NCBI GenBank assembly: GCA_038138625.1
Contig: JAYQEA010000040.1
Coordinates: 1 to 29,617 of the forward strand
DNA: 29,617 nt
Origin: JAQXDR01 sp038138625
GTDB taxonomy: Bacteria > Pseudomonadota > Alphaproteobacteria > Rhodobacterales > Rhodobacteraceae
Direction: 5' to 3'
A model generated the notes under the pieces. That model made no database searches and had not been told where the DNA came from. It was given only the letters and a program-made list of their open reading frames with translations. Positions 23,589 through 29,617 of this stretch are shown piece after piece (within the stretch, counting starts at the first letter, position 1; each line of letters opens with the position of its first letter). The translations under genes and the position numbers were made by a program.

Positions 23589-23891
23589 ATGTCCAAGACT
23601 CTCAAGACAGCCGCTATTGTTGGCGCCGTTGCCGCATCTCTGGCTGCGCATGGAACAGCTGCCACAGCCCAGGCCAAAGAAAAATGCTATGGTGTGTCGC
23701 TGGCCGGTCAAAACGACTGCGCCGCTGGTGCAGGAACGACCTGCGCGGGCAGCTCGACCGTGGATTATCAGGGCAACGCTTGGACTTTGGTTGACGCAGG
23801 CACCTGCACCTCTATCGACCTGCCCAAAATGGCGGATGGCACCGCACGTATGGGATCGCTGGAGCAGCTAGAGCGCGATCTGCCTGCTTAA
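23589..23891 (+). CDS. bufA: BufA1-type bufferin precursor (DUF2282), periplasmic copper-binding RiPP
   Basis: A 100-residue precursor. Residues 1-29 are a Sec signal peptide ending in AQA, with cleavage likely before KEKC. The mature part has exactly four cysteines (33, 44, 52, 73) in the DUF2282 pattern KCYGVSLAGQNDC and TCAGSSTVDY. In characterised bufferins the MNIO enzyme BufB with BufC converts core cysteines to 5-thiooxazoles, and the exported peptide binds copper. Cys44 and Cys52, in the most conserved part, are the likely modified pair. The usual HSCAG is TTCAG here. Residues 78-100 are a C-terminal extension without cysteine. The signal peptide, four-Cys core and the three genes that follow make the call secure. 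Confidence 0.93.
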   Translation: MSKTLKTAAIVGAVAASLAAHGTAATAQAKEKCYGVSLAGQNDCAAGAGTTCAGSSTVDYQGNAWTLVDAGTCTSIDLPKMADGTARMGSLEQLERDLPA

Positions 23892-23938
23892 TTCTGGTCG
23901 ACCGGTGTGCTACGTGGCCCAAGACACCAAGCACGCCC

Positions 23939-23962
23939 TGCCCCAAACACGCGATTGGGGCA
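23939..23962 (+). promoter_or_regulatory. First hairpin between bufA and bufB
   Basis: TGCCCCAA (23939-23946) and TTGGGGCA (23955-23962) form a perfect 8-bp stem with an eight-base loop, 47 bp after the bufA stop. No T-run follows. It probably protects the bufA mRNA 3' end or reduces read-through. Confidence 0.6.
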
Positions 23963-23971
23963 CGGTCCGGG

Positions 23972-23998
23972 CGGGCAGCGCGAAAAATCTGCTGCCCG
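23972..23998 (+). terminator. Second hairpin between bufA and bufB, possible attenuator
   Basis: CGGGCAGC (23972-23979) and GCTGCCCG (23991-23998) form a perfect, GC-rich 8-bp stem with an eleven-base loop, followed by GGCCTTTCG. The short T-run suggests partial rather than full termination, which would make bufA message more abundant than the message for the enzymes. It lies 45 bp before bufB. Confidence 0.55.
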
Positions 23999-24042
23999 GG
24001 CCTTTCGATTGACAGACCCTGAAAAGATGCTGGACCTCGTTC

Positions 24043-24850
24043 ATGTTTGACATACCCAAAGCCCTGCCAATTGCCCCCGGTGTCGGCTACAAGCCTCAAC
24101 ATTTCGCGCAAATCATGGCAAACGCCGGGTCAGTTCGCTGGCTTGAGGTCCACGCTGAAAATTATATGGGCGACGGGGGACGCCCGCTTGCACAGATGCG
24201 CGCGCTCAGCGAGGTGTTCCCGATCTCGGTTCATGGGGTTGGCTTGTCCATAGGAGGTGAGGGAAGGTTGGATCCACAACATTTGTCACGATTGCAAAAG
24301 TTGATGAACTGGCTGTCACCGGCAAGTTTTTCCGAACATTTAGCGTGGTCCACGCATGGGGCTGAATTTCTGAATGATCTTCTCCCCCTGCCCTACACCA
24401 ACGCGACCCTTGACCGCATTGTTGATCATATAGATGAGGTGCAACACACTCTCTGCTGCAAAATGCTGCTGGAAAACCCGTCAAGCTATCTGGCATTCGA
24501 ACAGAGCACTTGNNNNNNNNNNGTTATTGGACGTGAACAACGTATTTGTGTCCGCAAATAACCTCGGGTTCTCGCCCCAAACCTACATCGACGCTTACCC
24601 GACCCGGCATGTCGAAGAAATTCACCTGGGGGGTCATGATGAGGATAACACTGACGAAGGCGGGCTTGTGCTGATTGACAGCCATGGCTGCAAAGTTGCT
24701 GATCCCGTTTGGACGCTTTTGGACTATGCTCTGCAACAAACTGGTCCAAAACCGCTTTTGGTGGAATGGGACAACGATGTACCGGATTGGGATATATTAG
24801 AAAGCGAGGCTGCTCGGGCAGATGCTGCGCTTGCAAGGGTGCATGTATGA
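24043..24850 (+). CDS. bufB: MNIO family bufferin maturase BufB (DUF692), interrupted by an assembly gap
   Basis: A DUF692 multinuclear non-heme iron oxidative enzyme that would modify the BufA cysteines. The TIM-barrel metal-site segments are present in order: EVHAENYM, SVHGVGLSIGG, SEHLAWS, LENPSSY, then after the gap LLDVNNVFVSANN, EIHLGGHDED and LVEWDNDVP. Ten N at 24513-24522 break it, and the frame before and after differs by one base. Family alignment from memory suggests roughly 18 residues are missing, so the N-run is a placeholder and the gene is probably intact. I see no strong ribosome-binding site before ATG 24043. The stop overlaps the bufC start (ATGA). Confidence 0.9.
24513..24522. 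other. Assembly gap (10 N) inside bufB
   Basis: Ten undetermined bases lie between the EQST segment and LLDVNNV of bufB. The flanking reading frames differ, so the true gap length is not ten. A multiple of three is needed to join the frames. Confidence 0.95.
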
Positions 24851-25596
24851 TTGCGCAGGCAGATATGCGTCGCGCCTTGCTGGACGCAACACAGCCTTGT
24901 CCAAAAGGTCTGACAGACGGCCTAGATCGCCCCGCAGGGCGGCGGTTTGACATATACAGAAATAATGTAACCGTGTCGCTTCGTGCAGCTTTGGCGGAGG
25001 GTTTTCCAGCCGTACACAGTCTGATAGGAGCTGAAAATTTTGACCATGTGGCAGGGCTGTATCTTCGAGACAATCCACCCAATTCGCCGTTGATGATGCA
25101 GTACGGGGATGGTTTTCCAGATTTCCTTGCAGGGTTCCCCCCCCTCGGGCACCTCGGATATCTGGCCGACGTGGCGCGAATTGATTTGGCCATGCGACAC
25201 TCCTATCATGCGGCGGATGTGCCTGCTTTTGACGTGCAAAGGCTGGCGGAGCTTGACGAAGCCACTTTGATGACTGTCGGATTTTCTTTCGCACCAGCGG
25301 TGCGGCATGTGACATCGGCTTGGCCTGTCGTGTCTATCTGGCGTTTTGCGACCATACCAGACAGTCCAAAACCTCAAGCAAGCCCGCAAACCGCGCTGAT
25401 CACGCGTCCCAAGTTTGATCCCGAACCGCATCCACTGACACCCGCCGAAGCACAATTCGTTAAAGCCATGATGAATGGCGCTCGGCTTGGAACCGCGATT
25501 GAAAATACAGACGACACCTTCGATTTAGGTCCAATCCTTCATTTGCTTCTCTCACAAAACGCCTTGGCCGACATACTTATGAAAGATCCACTGTAA
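24847..25596 (+). CDS. bufC: BufC/HvfC-type partner protein (DUF2063 N-terminal domain)
   Basis: A 249-residue protein. The N-terminal DUF2063 domain is visible from QADMRRALLD through RRFDIYRNNVTVSLRAALAEGFPAVHSLIGAENF and YLRDNPPNSPLMMQYGDGFPDFL, then a mixed C-terminal domain. In MNIO systems this partner binds the precursor and presents it to the oxidase, acting like a RiPP recognition element. The frame is open upstream into bufB, but ATG 24847 overlaps the bufB stop by four bases (ATGA), which fits translational coupling and the family start. The stop overlaps the bufD start by one base. Confidence 0.92.
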   Translation: MIAQADMRRALLDATQPCPKGLTDGLDRPAGRRFDIYRNNVTVSLRAALAEGFPAVHSLIGAENFDHVAGLYLRDNPPNSPLMMQYGDGFPDFLAGFPPLGHLGYLADVARIDLAMRHSYHAADVPAFDVQRLAELDEATLMTVGFSFAPAVRHVTSAWPVVSIWRFATIPDSPKPQASPQTALITRPKFDPEPHPLTPAEAQFVKAMMNGARLGTAIENTDDTFDLGPILHLLLSQNALADILMKDPL

Positions 25597-26162
25597 TGCA
25601 CAAACTTATGCTTTTTAGCACATCTGTCGGTGCGCAAATGGCCAAGGCAGACGTCCTGTTGCCAATTCTGGCACGCTTCGTTTTTGCCGCGACGCTGTTG
25701 CAATATTTCTGGGTCTCGGGTTTGACCAAGCTGGGCGATGGCCCCTTTGGCTTTGTGTTTCCATCGTTTGGTGCCTATGCACAGATTTTTCCCAAAACCA
25801 TGGAAGCCATCAGCTATGACATTTCACAACTCGGCCTGTTCCATTGGGGAATTGTGGTGGCGGGCACATGGGCTGAATTCATTCTGCCACTGCTGATCGT
25901 GGTCGGGGCACTCACCCGACTATCAGCGATCGGGATGATCGGATTTATTATTGTGCAAAGCTTGACCGATCTTTACGGACACGGCGCGATCGACCATGGC
26001 GCGCTTGGCGCTTGGTTTGACAAGGCAGCCGACAGTCTGATCTTGGATCAAAGGACCTATTGGGTGTTCGTTTTAATCGTGCTTGTCATTAAGGGCGCAG
26101 GCACTTTGTCTGTCGACCATATGTTCCTACGCCGTCTCCGCAAAAGCATCCAAACCGCCTGA
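25596..26162 (+). CDS. bufD: DoxX family membrane protein BufD
   Basis: A 188-residue inner-membrane protein with about four hydrophobic segments: FVFAATLLQYFWVSG, FILPLLIVVGALTRLSAIGMIGFIIV, and YWVFVLIVLVIKGAG are clear. Typical DoxX features include the start with RFVFAATLLQYFW and the loop WGIVVAGTWAEFILP. DoxX proteins are the usual fourth gene of bufferin and hvf operons. Their role is not settled, and membrane redox support or transport have been considered. Its ATG overlaps the bufC stop by one base (TAATG), so it belongs to the same translated unit. Confidence 0.9.
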   Translation: MHKLMLFSTSVGAQMAKADVLLPILARFVFAATLLQYFWVSGLTKLGDGPFGFVFPSFGAYAQIFPKTMEAISYDISQLGLFHWGIVVAGTWAEFILPLLIVVGALTRLSAIGMIGFIIVQSLTDLYGHGAIDHGALGAWFDKAADSLILDQRTYWVFVLIVLVIKGAGTLSVDHMFLRRLRKSIQTA

Positions 26163-26217
26163 ACCTACCCGCATGCGTTAGGCTCAATGACAGGTTGCGC
26201 AGGTACCGGCGCTACGT

Positions 26218-26541
26218 TCAGACCGCAAGATTCGATTGGATTGCTTTCGTCCATCCCAAGTAGAAGTCAGTATCTACCTGTATCAATGGTCTCTTCATCA
26301 GTGTCGGATGCGCTGCCAGTAGATCAACCGGATTTTGCGAACGAGTCGCTTCATCTAAACTGCGCCACGTGGTAGATCGTGTGTTGATAAAAGATGACCC
26401 GAAACGTTCCAAAGCCGCATCCCTGACCGCGTCCGGCAATCTATCCTCGCGGACATCGACAAAGCCAGCATCGGGAAATGCCTTTCGCGCCTTGCGACAA
26501 TTATCACAATTTACTATCCCATATATTACCATCTGAGCCAT
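26218..26541 (-). CDS. ArsC/Spx-like (arsenate reductase family) protein
   Basis: A 107-residue thioredoxin-fold protein with the redox motif CDNCRKA near the N-terminus (MVIYGIVNCDNC) and a late segment MKRPLIQVDTDFYLGW, typical of the ArsC/Spx/YffB family. The YffB-like members with CxxC are probably glutathione-dependent thiol reductases rather than true arsenate reductases. AAGGGA before ATG 26541 is a good ribosome-binding site. It is convergent with bufD, 55 bp apart, with no sign that it belongs to the bufferin system. It is divergent from the cold-shock gene. Confidence 0.88.
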   Translation of the reverse strand: MAQMVIYGIVNCDNCRKARKAFPDAGFVDVREDRLPDAVRDAALERFGSSFINTRSTTWRSLDEATRSQNPVDLLAAHPTLMKRPLIQVDTDFYLGWTKAIQSNLAV

Positions 26542-26671
26542 ATTCGTCCCTTCTTTTGACGTTATCTATAAAAAACTAACTTATTTGTCTTGCCTTTTGC
26601 CGCGCCGGACCGACATGTACAATTGAAGTTTGATGAATTGGGCCGGAGAGCGGAATTGCTCTTCTCTACGT

Positions 26672-26684
26672 NNNNNNNNNNNNN
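26672..26684. other. Assembly gap (13 N) upstream of the cold-shock gene
   Basis: Thirteen undetermined bases in the 217-bp region between the ArsC-like gene and the cold-shock gene. AGAGC/GCTCT (26647-26651 with 26658-26662) forms a small inverted repeat just before it. The csp promoter and leader are therefore incomplete. Confidence 0.95.
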
Positions 26685-26758
26685 ATCCTAAACATTGGGC
26701 TGCAACCGTCAGGGCATATCTCTGATTTAATTCTAGGTACTATGAAGGAGACGCGGTC

Positions 26759-26965
26759 ATGGCGACAGGCACCGTGAAATGGTTTAACACTACCAAGGGC
26801 TACGGCTTTATCGCACCCGATGGTGGTGGCAAGGACGTGTTCGTCCATATTTCAGCAGTAGAACGGTCTGGCCTGACCGGACTGGCAGATAATCAAAAAG
26901 TGAGCTTCGAGCTGAGTGAGGGCCGCGATGGCCGTGCTTTGGCAGAAGACATCAAGCCGGAATAA
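26759..26965 (+). CDS. Cold-shock protein (CspA family)
   Basis: A 68-residue OB-fold nucleic-acid chaperone. RNP1 is GYGFIAPD and RNP2 is VFVHIS, following the family start MATGTVKWFNTTKG. It binds single-stranded RNA and DNA and keeps mRNA unfolded. AAGGAG eight bases before the ATG is a strong ribosome-binding site. The leader is partly hidden by an N gap, so cold-responsive leader structure cannot be judged. A strong terminator follows after 13 bp. Confidence 0.97.
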   Translation: MATGTVKWFNTTKGYGFIAPDGGGKDVFVHISAVERSGLTGLADNQKVSFELSEGRDGRALAEDIKPE

Positions 26966-26978
26966 CCCCGGTCGGTTC

Positions 26979-27010
26979 GCGGGCCCTTGTTCATTGGGCC
27001 CGCAGTTTTT
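26979..27010 (+). terminator. Rho-independent terminator of the cold-shock gene
   Basis: GCGGGCCC (26979-26986) and GGGCCCGC (26996-27003) form a perfect 8-bp stem with a nine-base loop, followed by AGTTTTT. The last codons and stop of the convergent LysR gene (stop at 26991-26993) lie inside this terminator. Confidence 0.93.
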
Positions 27011-27896
27011 CCGCCTCGACCTGCGCCAGTTTGATCACATCCTGGATATAAGGTTTGACAACGTCAGCGTCCCGCGTCGCTGCGAATAGGCGCCGTGTGA
27101 TGCCTGTTGCCGTAAGAGGCAGAGTGATATAGTCTGAACTATACTTTACTTCGCGCACGACCCAGTCTGGTAACACAGACACACCGCGCATAGACGCCAC
27201 CAACAGCAAAATCACCGCCGTCAATTCAACCTGCCTGATACTTGCCGGTTCAATACGCGCTGGCATCAAAAGCTGGCTGAAAACATCCAGTCTGGACCGT
27301 TCCACAGGATAGGTGATGAGGGTTTGGCCTCTGAAATCGTCGGCTTCAACATATGCTTTTTGCGATAGAGGGTGCCCAGAGGCTGCAACAAATACGGGAT
27401 TATAGTCGAATAAGGGGGTAAAATGGACACCATCAAGGTTTTCAGGATCTGATGAAATAACCAGATCGACCTCTTCTTTCTGCAATGCAGGCAGTGCGTC
27501 AAACGCCAGACCTGGACGGATATCAACATCGACATCTGGCCATGTTTTGCGAAAAGCTTCCAGTACGGGAAACAGCCATTCAAAACACGCATGGCATTCA
27601 ATTGCGATATGCAATCTGCCACTGGTGCCGTTCTTTAACCCCTGAAATTCAGAAACTGTCGCCTCAACCTGGGGCAACACCTGTTGTGCAAGCCGCAACA
27701 GGCGCAGCCCAGCGGCCGACAATCGCAATGGCTTGGACCGCCGCACGAACAGCTCAACGCCGGTTTGCTCCTCCAGTCCTTTGATCTGGTGGCTTAATGC
27801 AGACTGCGTGATGTTCAATTGATCAGCCGCACGCGCCAACCCACCACAGTCGTGAATGGCTTGAACTGTCCGCAGATGACGAAATTCTAAATGCAA
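26991..27896 (-). CDS. LysR family regulator, probably MetR-like
   Basis: A 301-residue LysR protein. The winged helix-turn-helix covers about residues 1-60 (LEFRHLRTVQAIHDCGGLARAADQ, then NITQSALSHQIKGLEEQ), followed by the periplasmic-binding-like effector domain (RLHIAIECHACFEWLFP, DLVISSDP). The ECHACFEWLFP segment is typical of MetR, the homocysteine-responsive regulator of methionine genes, and the gene is divergent from metF, as metR often is. The frame is open to 28187, but that overlaps metF. I choose TTG 27896, which gives the family N-terminus (HLEFRHLRT) and has GAGG five bases upstream. No ATG fits. Confidence 0.9.
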   Translation of the reverse strand: MHLEFRHLRTVQAIHDCGGLARAADQLNITQSALSHQIKGLEEQTGVELFVRRSKPLRLSAAGLRLLRLAQQVLPQVEATVSEFQGLKNGTSGRLHIAIECHACFEWLFPVLEAFRKTWPDVDVDIRPGLAFDALPALQKEEVDLVISSDPENLDGVHFTPLFDYNPVFVAASGHPLSQKAYVEADDFRGQTLITYPVERSRLDVFSQLLMPARIEPASIRQVELTAVILLLVASMRGVSVLPDWVVREVKYSSDYITLPLTATGITRRLFAATRDADVVKPYIQDVIKLAQVEAEKLRAQ

Positions 27897-27915
27897 ACGA
27901 TCCTCATGTTTTACT

Positions 27916-27937
27916 TGAGAGTTATGAAATTGTCTCA
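27916..27937. promoter_or_regulatory. Candidate MetR-type operator between the LysR gene and metF
   Basis: TGAGA (27916-27920) and TCTCA (27933-27937) are a perfect inverted repeat with 12 bases between. Within it, 27925-27937 reads TGAA-N5-CTCA, one mismatch from the MetR consensus TGAA-N5-TTCA. It lies in the 94-bp divergent intergenic region, 53 bp before metF. Confidence 0.55.
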
Positions 27938-27990
27938 CAATTATATTTATGTGACAAGGGCGCTGATCGTGAAAAAAGGACGATAGAGCT

Positions 27991-28854
27991 ATGCAGATTC
28001 CCCGTGTTTCATTTGAATTTTTCCCACCTCGTTCGATCGAGGCGTCATTTCGACTTTGGGACGCGGTACAAAGGCTGGCACCATTCGATCCTCGCTTTGT
28101 GTCCGTGACATACGGCGCAGGCGGCACGACGCGCGATTTGACACACGAGGCTGTATCAGCACTGATCCGGAACACTAACCTACCCATAGCCGCACATCTG
28201 ACCTGCGTGGACGCGACGCGGCATGAAACACTGGCACGTGTTGATACGCTGACAGAGGCAGGGGTTAGAGAGCTTGTCGTACTGCGAGGCGATGCACCAG
28301 ATGGCGGATGCTTTGAACCGACGGAAAATGGCTTTGAAAGCTCTATCGAATTGATTGCCAGTTTACGAAAGCGGTCAGACGTGACACTTCGCGTCGGTGC
28401 CTATCCTGATACCCATCCCGATGCGATCTCACCCGCCCAGTGTATCGAACATTTGAAACGCAAATTTGATGCCGGCGCGGATGAGGCCTTGACCCAGTTC
28501 TTCTTTGAGCCTGAACGGTTTTTACGCTTTCGCGACGCTTGTGCGGCGGCGGGCATAACGCACCCAGTAACACCTGGCATTCTGCCAATTGAACATTGGA
28601 ACGGCGCGCTGGCGTTCGCCAAGCGGTGTGGAATGGAGGTCCCAACCTGGCTGTCCGAGGCATTTTTCAAAGCACAACGAGACGACCGCGAGCGTCTTTT
28701 GGCGACAGCTGTATGTACCGAACTATGCAGCACCCTTCTGCAAGAGGGCGTGGAACACCTACATTTTTATACATTGAACAAGGCAGAATTGACACGTGAC
28801 GTTTGTCTCGCACTCGGTGTGCCACAACGAACCGATCTAAAAAATGTTGCATGA
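27991..28854 (+). CDS. metF: Methylenetetrahydrofolate reductase
   Basis: A 287-residue TIM-barrel flavoprotein of normal length. The family start SFEFFPPRS carries the conserved glutamate. VSVTYGAGGTTRD, AHLTCVD, LRGDAP and DEALTQFFFEPERF follow in the expected order. It reduces 5,10-methylene-THF to 5-methyl-THF for methionine synthesis. AAAGGAC lies about ten bases before ATG 27991. It is divergent from a MetR-like regulator with a candidate operator between them. No methionine synthase gene follows in the window. Confidence 0.97.
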   Translation: MQIPRVSFEFFPPRSIEASFRLWDAVQRLAPFDPRFVSVTYGAGGTTRDLTHEAVSALIRNTNLPIAAHLTCVDATRHETLARVDTLTEAGVRELVVLRGDAPDGGCFEPTENGFESSIELIASLRKRSDVTLRVGAYPDTHPDAISPAQCIEHLKRKFDAGADEALTQFFFEPERFLRFRDACAAAGITHPVTPGILPIEHWNGALAFAKRCGMEVPTWLSEAFFKAQRDDRERLLATAVCTELCSTLLQEGVEHLHFYTLNKAELTRDVCLALGVPQRTDLKNVA

Positions 28855-29564
28855 GCATATTAATCTCATGATCCGACGGAACAAATCAACGACGACCTGA
28901 TCTTTGACACACTCGATCTTTTTGAAAAGGCCAACCGCATTTTGAGGACAAGCTTTCGTGATGGCGCTGCCTTGCGCCCAAAAGTTGGTTTATACGGGAT
29001 GCTTTTCTATAAACATCTGATGACGCGTTATCTTCAGACCTCACATGCCTGTATGGGTCGTTTGTGATGAAACCGATAGCCGTTCCATAAATCAGTCGCG
29101 CTTTGATACAGTCACGCTGACGTAATTTCTCCAACCAGAAACGTAGACTAGTAAAAGCGCATCCTAATAGTTTCGGACATCGTCTACTTGTGCGCCCAGT
29201 ATTTGCCGCAGGTCGTTTTCGGGGCGTCTTATGCGCACGGAATTTGCCGTCTTATTCCCAATGTCAATCAAGGGCTGCCTGCCGTCATGCACGCATTCGC
29301 GTTTTGATGTAGAAAAGACGGGCAAAGCCACAGAGACTTTATATGATATTATCTAGGCATCCCATTCCGCGTTAAAAGGTGTCGTCGACTTGGGCAAGGA
29401 TGCCGGTTTGAAACGAGATCTCTCTCAAGAGGGCTCTGTGAACGCGTCATTCAATTCGAAATTTTATCTATCTGCAAAGACTCGCACATTTTTGCATCAA
29501 CTTATGCCATTTTCCTCTTGCGACCCCTTTCCAGCAACGCTATTCCACCCGTGTTCAAGTGCAA
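28855..29564. other. 710-bp region without a recognisable gene, between metF and tRNA-Gly
   Basis: No recognisable gene. A stop-free stretch runs on the plus strand from 28864 to 29067, in frame with metF but after two stop codons. It reads FDTLDLFEKANRILRTS and has no sensible start. A second open stretch runs on the minus strand from 29352 to 29164 with a possible GTG at 29331 (55 residues, DIGNKTANSVRIRRPEN). Neither has a ribosome-binding site, and I recognise neither. They may be gene remnants. Confidence 0.5.
29517..29546 (+). promoter_or_regulatory. Possible promoter of tRNA-Gly
   Basis: CTTGCG (29517-29522) and TATTCC (29541-29546), separated by 18 bases, lie 18 bp before the tRNA and resemble a sigma-70 promoter with the strong TTG core and weak -10 common in alphaproteobacteria. 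Confidence 0.4.
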
Positions 29565-29617
29565 GCGGGCGTAGCTCAGGGGTAGAGCATAACCTTGCCA
29601 AGGTTAGGGTCGGGCGT
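29565..29617 (+). tRNA. tRNA-Gly (anticodon GCC), 3' end cut by the window
   Basis: The acceptor strand GCGGGCG, D-arm TAGCTCAGGGGTAGAGCA, anticodon stem AACCT/AGGTT with loop TTGCCAA (anticodon GCC), variable loop and start of the T-arm GGGCGT are all visible. The T-loop and 3' acceptor strand lie beyond the window. Confidence 0.93.

Noticed and set aside
26218..26541. ArsC-like gene as a fifth member of the bufferin system
   Set aside because: It is on the opposite strand, convergent, with its own ribosome-binding site. ArsC/Spx-like genes are scattered widely and nothing ties it to bufferins.
28864..29067. Extension of metF by stop-codon read-through
   Set aside because: The stretch is in frame with metF, but two stop codons (TGA, TAA) intervene and MetF is already full length.
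28886..29134. An 82-codon minus-strand open frame downstream of metF
   Set aside because: No ribosome-binding site, unusual composition and no recognisable motif. Likely chance.
1..29617. CRISPR arrays, IS elements, prophage genes, rRNA
   Set aside because: I found no regularly spaced repeats, transposase or integrase-like proteins, terminal inverted repeats or rRNA sequence.

Overview
The window looks like chromosomal DNA of a marine Rhodobacteraceae (Roseobacter-group alphaproteobacterium) of moderate GC content. This rests on protein character and gene order: a TPR protein / Suv3-like helicase / S4 protein / 7Fe ferredoxin / CarD run, a LOG-family gene next to a very long LysM protein, and a LysR gene divergent from metF. 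I see no phage, IS element or CRISPR array. Two runs of N (24513-24522, 26672-26684) are assembly gaps. The left end cuts a maeB-like gene and the right end cuts a tRNA-Gly(GCC).

Layout. 1-5100: the 3' end of maeB, rarD, a convergent LOG-family gene that overlaps rarD by 85 bp, and a 1046-residue acidic LysM envelope protein carrying a 99-bp tandem duplication. 5367-10489 (minus): TPR protein, SUV3-type RNA helicase, S4 RNA-binding protein, fdxA and a CarD-family regulator. 10547-11781: an SCP2 protein coupled to a lysophospholipase-like hydrolase. 11798-12565 (minus): HpcH/HpaI aldolase. 12632-15213: a ligase-associated exonuclease overlapping an ATP-dependent DNA ligase, a repair pair without its usual helicase and phosphoesterase partners alongside. 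15266-17077: M3 oligoendopeptidase. 17128-21062 (minus): five tightly packed genes (alpha/beta hydrolase, membrane-anchored alpha/beta hydrolase, VOC protein, an M15-like protein of unknown function, a double NTF2-like protein). 21400-23343: thrS.

23589-26162 is the most interesting region: a four-gene bufferin operon. bufA encodes a secreted four-cysteine DUF2282 precursor peptide, bufB a DUF692/MNIO maturase (interrupted by the first N gap), bufC a DUF2063 partner and bufD a DoxX membrane protein. This is a RiPP-type, copper-binding metallophore system. The last three genes overlap at their stop/start codons. bufA is separated from bufB by 151 bp with two perfect 8-bp hairpins, which suggests that peptide and enzyme expression is uncoupled.

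After the operon come a convergent ArsC/Spx-like gene, a cold-shock protein with a strong terminator, a LysR regulator (probably MetR-like, TTG start) divergent from metF with a candidate operator between them, 710 bp with no recognisable gene, and the tRNA.
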